DNA from: Urechis unicinctus
Lineage: Eukaryota; Annelida; Polychaeta; Xenopneusta; Urechidae
NCBI GenBank assembly: GCA_034190875.2
Contig: CM067343.1
Coordinates: forward strand, 38,722,161-38,786,160
Length of the DNA stretch: 64,000 bases
Direction: 5' to 3'
How positions within the stretch are numbered: the stretch's first letter is position 1; every line of letters begins with the position of its first letter. The notes under the pieces are model-generated. The model ran no database searches. It saw only the letters and a program-made list of their open reading frames with translations, and was not told the DNA's origin. Below are positions 26,343 through 34,997 of this stretch, piece after piece. The translations under genes and the position numbers were made by a program.

Positions 26343-26696
26343 GGTGAACGAGACTCATTCACGGAGGCATTCAAGCCTATAGTAATTGTAAGCGCTGATG
26401 TCTTTAAGCCTTTAGTCATTATCAGCAATGGAGCCTTTGAGCCTATAGTAATTGTAAGCACAGGTACCTTAAGCATTTACGCGTTATACGCCAACAGCTT
26501 CACCTGCAAGGCTGTGAGAACATTGCCTTGCTGATGATATTTCATTGCATGTTTCCTCCTCTGACAGTGCACTTTACTAGAACAAAATGGAGGGCACGAA
26601 ATATCGCGCCAGATCGACGAGCGACAATCCCCAAGAGAGTCTACTGTGTGCCCAATGCTGTCATTGAAAAAATTGCGCATCGCCTATCGTTTATAG
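26343..26696 (+). CDS. Candidate two-exon segment with 11-residue repeats (copy 2)
   Basis: Exon 26343-26513 is open from just after a TAG and reads SFTEAFKPIVIVSADVFKPL into two further repeats, then a short linker ending SFTCKA at a GTGAGA donor. The 54-base intron (26514-26567) ends in TTTCCTCCTCTGACAG, one of the best acceptors in the window. Exon 26568-26696 reads LLEQNGGHEISRQIDERQ and ends CPMLSLKKLRIAYRL with TAG. Phase is 0 on both sides. Unit 2 carries an in-frame 6-base insertion after the repeats relative to unit 1. The second exon is nearly identical in both units. A 54-base intron is short for an animal, and no family is recognised. Confidence 0.3.
26367..26465 (+). repeat. Three 33-bp tandem units coding 11-residue repeats (copy 2)
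   Basis: Units at 26367-26399, 26400-26432 and 26433-26465, matching 16786-16884. Consensus peptide is x-F-[KE]-P-x-V-I-[VI]-S-x-x. Confidence 0.8.
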
Positions 26697-26921
26697 TTAT
26701 GGAATAATATGGCTATGAATACGTTGCAGAATAAATGAACCATGAACAAGAAGGGAAACATCTGCTGCATGTTACACATTGGTTGTATTACGAATCAGTT
26801 GCGTTTTAAAATATTCCCATGAAGAAATATCTACAAAACGTCCAACATAAGTCCATATGTTCATAGACTCAGGCCCAAAAAGGAAGCAAGTTTCGAGAGG
26901 CTTCTATGGTCCGGGTGCTAG

Positions 26922-27155
26922 AAGATAAGATCCATATCGTCCGTGTCGAAGCATGGTAAAGCATTCCTGGCGAGACTACGAAAGAGAGAAGTAGCAATGG
27001 TAAGTACTTCATGAAATAATTATCGTTTAACTGCCACATACGTACATTAACTTTACATCAAATCAATTAAATTTGTGAATTGTTTACAGCTTATAGAAGT
27101 ATTGTATGTAGATGAACAAGAGAGAGACATGCAAGATATGGATGTCTCCATGTAA
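26922..27155 (+). CDS. Candidate 3' end of a gene, two exons, intact in unit 2
   Basis: Exon 26922-26999 reads KIRSISSVSKHGKAFLARLR then KREVAM, and ends at a consensus GTAAGT donor (27000-27005). A 90-base intron ends TGTGAATTGTTTACAG. Exon 27090-27155 continues in phase 0 with LIEVLYVDEQERDMQDMDVS-M and TAA at 27153-27155. The acidic C-terminus following a basic segment is a normal protein-like composition. The 5' boundary of the first exon (after CTAG at 26921) is weak. Unit 1 has a stop codon and a destroyed donor at the same places (17334-17567). Function is unknown. Confidence 0.4.
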
Positions 27156-27486
27156 GCTGAACACAGAGACACTGCCACTCAGTATTGTCAATTAGACTTC
27201 AGGCGGACTCCCACAAGGACCTGCCCTCAGGCCAATTTTAAGGCCAAGCCATTGGTAAAGAGTAAGCAAAGTTTAGGATACCTACAGCTTTGTAAGTATC
27301 AATCTCAATTTCGGTGTAACGTTGTGCGACATTTGACTTAGGTATTTGTCATAACAGGAGTGGAAGCAGTATCTTCATGCAAAGAGCAAGCAGTGACATG
27401 CCAACATAAAACATTTGCACAACTGCTTTCATCCACGTTCAAGGAGAGGGAGGCTGAATGTAACCGACCGGGGTGGAGTAGGTTGG

Positions 27487-27680
27487 GGAGGAGGAGGATG
27501 AAAGAGGAGAAGAAGAAGAAGAAGAAGAATGAAAAGAAGAAGAAGAAGAAGAAGAAAAAGAAGAAGAAGAAGAAGAAGAAGAAGAAGAAGAAGAAGAAGA
27601 AGAAAACAAAGAAGAAGAAGAAGAAGACAAGAAGAAGAAAAAGAAGAAGAAGAAGAAGAAGAAGAAGAAGAAGAAGAAGA
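27487..27680. repeat. Expanded (GAA)n homopurine array, unit 2
   Basis: Almost pure AAG/GAA repeats with a few interruptions over nearly 200 bases, against about 27 bases at the same site in unit 1. The Lys-, Arg- and Glu-rich or Ser/Phe-rich frames through it are repeat translations. An acceptor-bounded frame reads into it from about 27360 (VEAVSSCKEQAVTCQHKTF), but that stretch is absent from unit 1. Confidence 0.97.
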
Positions 27681-27860
27681 TAAATGTGAATTTAAAGGAT
27701 ATGAAATTCACTCACTTGTGCACAACTTGTCTATCGCAATCACTGTACCTTCGTATCAGTGTATACATGCCGGATATGCAACGCTGATTGCCCACGGAAT
27801 GTCACACACCTCATCAACCCCAGTGTGATCTATTGTTTATATGACAGTAGTGACAACCAT

Positions 27861-27969
27861 TTAATTTGACTCACTCAAATCAGCCATCACTTTTTGTTCC
27901 AAATGAATTTTCTGACAGCACACGCATTTAGTGACAATGAGCATTTGCGTGCAGATAGGACAAGTGCAC
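27861..27969 (-). CDS. Cys-rich candidate terminal exon (copy 2)
   Basis: Minus-strand exon after acceptor GTATTCTTTCAG, reading CTCPICTQMLIVTKCVCCQK near its start and ending MADLSESN with TAA (27861-27863). Length is identical to copy 1 at 18003-18111, and all six Cys are kept. It could be the C-terminal zinc knuckle of a transposon or host protein. The partner exon is not identified; another Cys/His-rich minus ORF lies 2.8 kb upstream in the private segment (30762-30905). Confidence 0.35.
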
Positions 27970-28586
27970 CTGAAAGAATACAATAGCATTCGTCACATAA
28001 TAATATTTCAACAGGACTTTTTCAAGTTACATAACATTTTTTAAATCGTCTGACAAAGCATTATTGTCATTGCTCCTTGGTGGAGATCAGAATTATTTTA
28101 TTGTGGTATAGCTATTCAACATGTAAAGTGGCCTAAGTTGTGGATATGTGTGCATCCATCAATAAAATAACCTTTCAGCGTTGTATGGGTCTGAATAACC
28201 CAGTAAAGAAGTTAACATTTAGATACGCGGATTACTTTCTAAACGTTAAACACTGAAACGTGAATGATTATCGACACAATATGCACGATAGCGGAGCGGA
28301 AGATGTGCCCAGTAGAGCTTTAATTATCTATACCTAGTGACTAGTCTAGCCATGTCGTCCTTGAACATGACACTGAGCATATGGCCGGATGGAGAAACAA
28401 GGCCAGGTCGCTTTGCTTAGCGTCTTGCCCGCAAAACGCATTAGGACGCAAATGATTTAGAAAAATCTCACAATCTAGAAAGATGAAAGATTGTTTTAGC
28501 TGGTTCTTCTCAACAGGTTAACAATAACATGTATTAGCAATATATGCAATAAGATCCGACGACGTCCAACATGGAATGTAGATGAT

Positions 28587-28793
28587 CACGTCACGTTGGT
28601 ACGCTAGAAAGTGTTCCGATGCCATTACTGGCTGAAAATTAAAGGCTATACATGTGTGGAAACAGAAATTGAAGGCTATCCTACTGTTGATGTAAGTTTG
28701 ATTGTGTTTGACTTTGGTTGAAGAGTGGAACGTACGACAACACCTTCCCATAAGGTGTGCATTGTTCGTACTTGATTTCAGGCGGTTGCCTGA
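28587..28793 (+). pseudogene. Broken copy of the two-exon segment at 18777-19008
   Basis: Compared with unit 1 the acceptor and first dozen codons are missing (about 65 bases lost near 28586). A 5-base deletion after TTACTGGCT (about 28632) shifts the frame into a stop. The GTAAGT donor at 28692, the intron, the acceptor and the Ala-Val-Ala-stop end (TGA 28791-28793) are still present. Confidence 0.45.
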
Positions 28794-28884
28794 AGATATG
28801 GTGCTATTGATTGCTGGAAGGCATTAACCAAATGAATGCATTTTGTTTATTCCATTGCATGCATAATCAATCTTTCCTCTGCAG

Positions 28885-28971
28885 GTCAACGCCGCACTCG
28901 TCTGCCGCGTTAGCTCTGCTGTGAAGACCTACAAATGGTTTTGCTCCCGGCTAGCGTGTGACTACTTGTGA
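28885..28971 (+). CDS. Candidate terminal exon, 28 codons
   Basis: Acceptor TCTTTCCTCTGCAG (ending 28884) is followed by an open, GC-richer frame reading VNAALVCRVSSAVKTYKWFC and ending CDYL before TGA 28969-28971. Unit 1 lacks the first 17 bases of this exon. Short and unrecognised. Confidence 0.2.
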   Translation, partial: VNAALVCRVSSAVKTYKWFCSRLACDYL

Positions 28972-29255
28972 TATTTACGCTGCCTGCATTCTAACTACTT
29001 ATTTAAGTGCCTATCGCATGGTTAAAGGTACTTCGCTGAAATCAACTCATCACGTGATCAACAAGCTCAAACCGGTCCTATAACCGTCGTCACTGATCAG
29101 CTAAGGCCAAAAGTTAAAACATAATGTCAGTTCAAAATAGCGCTCTCGACAGGCGTGTGACGTCAGCTGATGTAGCCCCCGTTCTCAGAGACGGAGAGGG
29201 TTCCACGATGTTTTACAATGCACTTTGTCGGGGTTCGTCTCTCTTCTTTTGATAT

Positions 29256-29605
29256 TTGATCGTTTTCAGCCGTCATGTGACCGGTCAAACACGGTGGTTA
29301 ATCTTTTTTGGGGTTGCTCGCGTACCAATCTGGACGGCGCGAGCTTGTTCAAGTTTCCTGTTAAGGACGATTTACAGAACCATTGGACTGGCCAGGTACT
29401 ACAATCGCGACACAAATGCCGAAATGGCCGGGCCCGGGCAAGTAGGTCTACTTATCTGTGTGCTCGGTTCATTTAACCGAGGGATGTTTTGAACAGGCAT
29501 CGAAATTTAGAGAAGATCCCGTTAAGATAGCACGTTGTAAGCTGGTCTTGAAGACAGGTGCTTTGCCTACTCTTTACGCGAAGGCCCTTGTTGTCAGGCC
29601 AGGAT
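29256..29605 (+). pseudogene. THAP-type zinc-finger segment, decayed (copy 2)
   Basis: Second copy of the relic at 19548-19935. It has GCSRTNLDGASLFKFP and KDDLQNHW, and STYLCARFI followed by a stop in place of Lys. The downstream box is cleaner here: KLVLKTGALPTLYAKALVVR without the stop that unit 1 has. The His of the C2CH set is missing in this copy too, so that loss predates the duplication. Frame changes between the finger and the downstream box persist. Confidence 0.6.
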
Positions 29606-30761
29606 GAAAGGATGGTAAGACACGTGCTCCTCTGCCATTCCAGCCCAAGAACAATAGACCTGCATAGGCTTCAATTGCTTGATTAATCACTCCATACAAA
29701 TGCTGGTTTTCTTCTATGAGGGCATGGTTGCCAGGCAAGTACCATTCTTATAATATAATTTGTTGCTTATTACAGTGCTCCTCCATTGTTGTGTTTGTAT
29801 ATACTGAATTAACTGTCTGTATGCACTATATCTGAAACGCCTGTAAAATAACAATGTGACATTGTTGATTTATCCATGTTCCAATGTTTGTATTGCCATA
29901 CCGGTTTCAGTAAGTATAATGAAATTGTTAATAATGACTGCAAGTTTCTGCACATATCCTTCACTTTGTACTTCATTATCTGAAATGAGCCCGTGTTGTT
30001 GTCTGCAGGAGAAATATGCCACTTGCAAGGTCTAAGGGTTCACACAGAATGGTCTGAAAACTGGATGCTTGGTAATGCAACCAATAGAAATGGGACAATT
30101 CACTCGGGAGGGCATGACTCAAAGAATCTCCACACAACATTCTTCTACCTATACCATCGGTTTGGCGGCAGCCATGCAAACACTTGTAATATGAAGTAGT
30201 GATGAGGATATGAATGTATATAATTGGTAATGCCATATTGCATGGCAATAATATGTTAATTATATATGTACCGACCTTTCCATAATCAAAGAAAGACTAT
30301 GAGTGTTATCTGGCTGGTTGTATTTGTCTGCATGTGCCTTCTCGTGTGCTTGTGTTTGTGCCTAGAATTGGCTTTACATTTGGTAAATAATCTATGCGAG
30401 CTAATGTTGGTCCCGATTCCTGGTCTAGAGTTGTACCACAGCCATTCAGATGATCTTTTATGCAAACTTGATGTAATATGTAATACATCAACGTTGAACC
30501 GGATTGTATATGACAAGTTACATTGTGGATAGTTACAGAACCTTAAAGGTTAGGAAGACCGTGGATTAAAATGATGTACATTCATTCAGAATGGGACCTA
30601 GTGCTTGTATCGAATGGTCCACCGGTGATAAAACAAATGAATACAGATTAGTCAAGTAAAACGCAACTGTAATTAAACGGTGTGCGAATGGTACCATACA
30701 AATTCAAACCGTAAAAGCCGCCATCGGTGTAGCCGCCATTGTCACATTGACTATGACGCCA

Positions 30762-30905
30762 TCACTCAAAAAAACAAAGCATGTAAGAGCAAACTGGACA
30801 TATATGTCGCGCTAAGAGGCCATTGCTACAACCACGAAAATGTGTTCTCCTCTCGATAGGATAAAATCCGTCACATTGGGCGTCAGTACAAAGATATGAC
30901 GCCAT
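30762..30905 (-). CDS. Cys/His-rich 47-aa ORF
   Basis: Minus-strand ORF with a good start context (GTGATGG). It begins MASYLCTDAQCDGFYP, continues with HFRGC and then LLARHICPVCSYMLC, giving C-x4-C, H-x3-C and H-x-C-x2-C groupings suggestive of metal binding. A 14-base word (ATGACGCCATCACT) occurs at both ends of the ORF, so it may be the interior of a small duplication. No family is recognised. Confidence 0.3.
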   Translation of the reverse strand: MASYLCTDAQCDGFYPIERRTHFRGCSNGLLARHICPVCSYMLCFFE

Positions 30906-31045
30906 CACTGTGTCTGTGTGTGAGAGAAAAACAAATAAAAGAGAGGCTTTTGATAGATGGGTAAAATATATAGCATACCGATAAACAGTTAAGAGCAAAC
31001 TAATTTACATGGACATATATGTCGACGCTAAGAGGCCATTGCTAC
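30776..31045 (+). repeat. Short direct repeat pair
   Basis: About 58 bases at 30776-30833 recur at 30987-31045, including GGACATATATGTCG and GCTAAGAGGCCATTGCTAC. The second copy carries a 12-base insertion. The stretch between them repeats the ATGACGCCATCACT word. Confidence 0.9.
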
Positions 31046-31064
31046 TCCCCTTGTGTCTTTGCAG

Positions 31065-31337
31065 TTGAAGGCTAAGCTGGCAGCCCAGACTCCGGTGGAC
31101 GACGATGCCGAGTCCGTGGACAATGACGACAACATTCAGCAACTGCCGTCAACGTCTGTTCCCACCTCGTCGCAAGAAGAGCCTAAGAGACCCTGTCATC
31201 CTCGATGTCAGGCCAAAGCGTTCCTCATCCCGGGCCACTGCGGAGGAAGAAATATGTTGCCCCTGCAGGTACGAGCGAACGGGGACAATATCGTGATGGA
31301 AGAGTACGAGCCAAGTTTTATCATCGGCCCTGACTGA
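31065..31337 (+). CDS. GC-rich candidate terminal exon
   Basis: Acceptor CCTTGTGTCTTTGCAG (ending 31064) precedes a 90-codon frame to TGA 31335-31337. It opens LKAKLAAQTPVDDDAESVDN, then a Ser/Thr/Pro-rich linker, then PRCQAKAFLIPGHCGGRN, and ends MEEYEPSFIIGPD. GC content is well above the surroundings and codons favour G/C endings. A donor-like CAG|GTACGA occurs at about 31267-31269. A second frame is open over part of it. It may be host coding sequence or the 3' end of a transposon ORF carried into the private segment. No family is recognised. Confidence 0.35.
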   Translation: MKAKLAAQTPVDDDAESVDNDDNIQQLPSTSVPTSSQEEPKRPCHPRCQAKAFLIPGHCGGRNMLPLQVRANGDNIVMEEYEPSFIIGPD

Positions 31338-31399
31338 TGTGAGTCCGAGAAAGTATCCCAGGGACGATAAAGAAATGGGCTAGGTTAATGAAATGTTAT

Positions 31400-32080
31400 T
31401 TGGTTTTATAGCTCTTCGAGGGCGAACAGTAGGAACGCGCTAGGAACGTAGTGCAAAACTCCTTAGAAACGCAATAGTCGTAGTAGGCACCCAGACGTAG
31501 AAACGCCATTAACGCCGCAGGGATTCGCCATGGTGAGAACGTTGTAAGGTCGCGGACAATAGCTCAAATCCAAACGAAAAATCCGCCCTGCCCCTCTTCT
31601 CATCGCGGACATAAGGCTGCTGCTGCTGGACGCAGTACAGCAAGTTCAGGCCCTGACGTGATGGGGTCGTGGTAAGATACCCCGATAGACGTGGTAAGTG
31701 ACGCAATTTCATGTAGTAGGTCGCCATTGGTTCCCCCGATCCTTTTCTCCGCGTTTACATGGGGGGTCGACTCTACCACGTCTGTTCCTACGTTCCTTTT
31801 GCGTTTTTACATGTTCGGGTTCCTACTGCGATGCTACGGCGACCATGGCGACCTCAGGGCGATCCCACGGCGTCCTGAGCCAGGACGCGCTCAGGACGCC
31901 GAAACCTCGGCGTTTACTTTGAACATGTCCAAAGTAAACGCCGTCGCTCCGCGACCTTCGGCGTCCTTGGGGTCCCCACGGCGTCTTGATGCGTTCTCAC
32001 CACGACCCTACGGCGTCCATGGCGTCCCTTCCACGTCCTGGGTCGCCGTAGGGACACAGTAAGGACGCCAGTCCGGTGTG
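31400..32080. repeat. CpG-rich degenerate short-period repeat with orientation switch and hairpins
   Basis: From about 31410 to 31680 the plus strand carries GTAGGAACGC/GTAGAAACGC-type words at roughly 10-12 base spacing. From about 31740 to 32040 it carries the reverse-complement type (ACGGCGTCC, GTTCCTAC, GCGTTCT), then briefly the first type again. This makes a long imperfect inverted repeat. Two strong hairpins sit in the centre: 13-base arms at 31868-31880/31889-31901 and 14-base arms at 31908-31921/31930-31943. CpG density is far above the rest of the window. Confidence 0.75.
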
Positions 32081-33294
32081 ACGGCTGCTTTAAGGCGACC
32101 AATGCAACATAGATAAACAATCTAGAGCATTAAAAGCCATATAATGTGATGATATCACGCTGTTCCGGTCGCCACAGCGTATAATTTATCATTTGTAATT
32201 GCTGATATAGCCGAATGACCTCATCAATCGGTATTTGGGCTAATATTGTGTCATTATGTTTATAGTGCTGTCCAAGCAACGTTATCGGTTTCATTAAGTT
32301 AAACAGAAAGTCAATATCAGAAAAAGAAAAGGATTGACGCTTAATCCTACAAAGGGAAGGTAGACAAACAGCAGGTAGGAAGCGAATGTCAATGTCACTT
32401 GCAAGCACCACCAACAGGTATTTGCTAGACCAATGTTACATGAGTTCAGGCAATTAATCATGTGTATATAGCGGAATATGATTCCCAGCACTATTGTAAT
32501 GCAAGAGTTAGTAACTTAACTTCGGCTACGCTATATCCTAAACTCACTTAGCCATACAGCTGGCGCTGCATAATTATTGCGCATTGGTAACCTGTTCCAG
32601 ACACCCATGTGAACCTTCCACACCTAAGCGCAGTTCTATTGTTATTCTGACCGCATGTGCATCGCGCAAGCTAAAGACTGAAGAGAAGTAATTGAATGCG
32701 CGGATGAGATACGACGGGCACATCCATTAATTATCGTTCATCGGGTTTTTATTTTTCTATGACCGATGTGCTACGCAAGACGGGGTCCTTGATAGGGATA
32801 TAAGATGAATTACCAAAGGTTCGTTCGTACATCCCAAAACAACTTTGCAAATCATGGTGTGTTTTAAGTTAGTTATCAGTAATTTAGTTAACGCTATATT
32901 GACAAACGACATTGGAGTATCATAATAATTCTTAATCATGAAATGGTGGGGAGTCTTATATGGATTGAATCACTTTCTTCATGTCAGAGAAGATCATGTC
33001 TTTGTTTCAACACTTGTATATAAAAACCAGCAATAACTGCGTCGATGGGGTGATATTAGTGTGCTTGAATAACGTTTTATGACACTGTGGCGGTATCTCT
33101 ATTTTGTTTGAACGTTTCTCATAGAACAAAGACAATATAAACAATTACATCGACGGATTACGTCAGCTAAAATGGTTTGCAGATTACCAGATGGTAAGTA
33201 GTAAGGCGGACGTATTATCATCTTGAAGATGAATAACGTTATATTGGTAAGGTTCCATTGGATGATACATTCGTCGTCCATTATATTTCAAATA

Positions 33295-33447
33295 GAAGCT
33301 GTAACATTTGACTTTTCACCTAAATGCGTATCTGTCACAATCGATATAGTCCCAGTTACTACCGCCATATCTGGTTCGTTCTATCTCTCAATAATTAGCC
33401 TAATTACAGTAATAAGATCTGTATTGCTTGCTTCATGGTCAACGTAA
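33295..33447 (+). CDS. 50-codon ORF in right block (copy 2)
   Basis: Same frame as 22615-22767, reading EAVTFDFSPKCVSVTIDIVP then a hydrophobic run and SWST, with TAA at 33445-33447. Here the frame is open further upstream to an ATG at 33223 (74 codons), an extension broken in unit 1. Confidence 0.2.
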   Translation, partial: EAVTFDFSPKCVSVTIDIVPVTTAISGSFYLSIISLITVIRSVLLASWST

Positions 33448-34802
33448 TGCTTCTGGGATCTGTTTAACTCAAAAGATTAACTGTGAACATATTGAATTAT
33501 TTGATTTAGTGTTTGGATATTGCAGCCTAATGCACTCTTATGAAACAATAGTGAATTGTTCTCGTAGTAACAGCCCTGGCTCACGGGTCAATTGCTGAAA
33601 ATAATTCCATGACTGGCTTCCATACAATTACCAGTTTGTGAATTGGCCTTGAAATACATGGAGAGGGGGGGAGAACAAAAAATATTCTTCTTTGTATGTA
33701 TGTCTATCTTCTAACCGATGTATCATTGAGCTTGTCCCACACGGTGCGATCAGTATCAAATGCTAGCTCTTCGTTATGGGAACAGTATTGGGTCAAATAT
33801 TTATCACACTAACCAAATCAAAAGCCACGTATATGGGCGAATAAAACGTACAGAGAATAGGCAGCCAAGCCCGTAAAGTTGTTTGTATATGCCCAGCATT
33901 CATTGTAGCTGAGCGTTTATGCTCATAAACCTAGCAATCGTTTTGCACGCCATCTTATCATTATATCGTCACGCCACACAAAACTAGCAAACCGACAGGA
34001 ATATAGATAAATAAATCAACACGCATCATATTACTATCGTCAATAGGTACTGACATAGATTTAGCAAGCAATGGAGAGTCATCGTCTAGCATGGGTCACT
34101 ACACGATGCAAATATTTCACATTTAATATTACACGGCTAATATATTTGAAAGCCGGATATATGCGTAAAAATATGTTTTAAACAAATATGAGATATTGGC
34201 TGTTATGTTCTCTCGTTGTATTCTAACTTACATGAAGAGTTTTCTTGGTCTATTGATTTGACCTTCTATTCCTGCATATATGGCCACAAAACACATGATA
34301 TAAATCAATTATTATGCTCGTAAAGCGTGTTGCCATTCTACTTATTTAAATGCCTTCTGCTGCTCACGTTTGCTGGCATGGTAAATGACTACTTGGCAGT
34401 GTTACCTTAGCCCATAGCTGCATCGATTTCCCACCATGCCAGACAGATTGCATGCCGGCCTGGGAAGCCGGGTGAAGCAGCACGTGCTGAGAATAGTCTC
34501 GCTAATGAGAATCCAATTATATTGATTCGTTTTATATCAGTCTGCTTTGAAGAAGACACTGTTTTCATTGGCAGAATCAAAAAACAGTTTCAAAAGATTT
34601 TGATTTTGAATCTCAGCAACGATCATACTATGTTGCTCTTCAAAGAGAAACTCATCTATAAATAGGGATGGGGGACGGGTAACGATCGCAAAATTGAATT
34701 TTGAAGATATTGCCCAGGAAACATTACAAACCTTTAAATAGATTCACTGTAGCGTGTATTATGCGGAAGTCAAAGAAGGGCAAATGACCTTCTATTTTGC
34801 AG

Positions 34803-34997
34803 TATGGTGTCCTATTAGCGTGTATAGCACTGATTTTTAGCGGCGCTTATAAAACAGCAGGTACAATATTGGCAGCAGATGCTGACAGTATTGGCGATGG
34901 AATCCTCTCGCTCTTTGCCTTACCTATCACGCATCTCTATGGAACACTGAAATCAATTAGGTTATATATTGTTATATATCAAATGCGAATTGCATAA
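34803..34997 (+). CDS. Hydrophobic candidate exon
   Basis: Acceptor TTCTATTTTGCAG (ending 34802) precedes a 64-codon frame reading YGVLLACIALIFSGAYKTAG, then ILAADADSIGDGILSLFALP, and stopping at TAA 34995-34997. The first 20 residues would make a membrane helix or signal anchor. The acceptor and first 35-40 bases recur in inverted orientation at about 36003-36078, so this end is part of a repeat. No family is recognised. Confidence 0.25.
   Translation, partial: YGVLLACIALIFSGAYKTAGTILAADADSIGDGILSLFALPITHLYGTLKSIRLYIVIYQMRIA

Larger units (their letters stand above)
30517..33017. other. Private central segment of tandem unit 2
   Basis: About 2.5 kb with no counterpart in unit 1. It contains small direct repeats (about 30753-31045), a Cys/His-rich minus ORF, a GC-rich exon-like segment and a CpG-rich palindromic block (31400-32080), then about 900 bases of ordinary AT-rich sequence. 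Confidence 0.7.
24072..34732 (+). repeat. Tandem duplication, unit 2
   Basis: Second head-to-tail unit. Left block 24072-30516, private segment 30517-33017, right block 33018-34732. It differs from unit 1 by a longer GAA array, many small insertions and deletions (4-50 bases), and a different central segment. Unit length is about 10.66 kb against 9.77 kb for unit 1. Confidence 0.95.

Noticed and set aside
27439..27711. Phe/Ser-rich and Lys/Glu/Arg-rich frames across the GAA array
   Set aside because: Repeat translation; length differs several-fold between duplicates.
20261..30248. Opposed ORFs (20261-20470 and 29976-30248 minus; 29993-30199 plus) in both units
   Set aside because: Both strands are open over the same bases and the copies differ by nonsynonymous changes in each frame; no frame can be preferred.
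20553..30532. Hydrophobic 88- to 96-codon ORFs (20553-20843 and 30266-30532) shared by the two tandem units
   Set aside because: The differences between the copies that I compared inside the ORF are nonsynonymous, the ends differ, and there is no start or splice support; it looks like TG-rich noncoding DNA.
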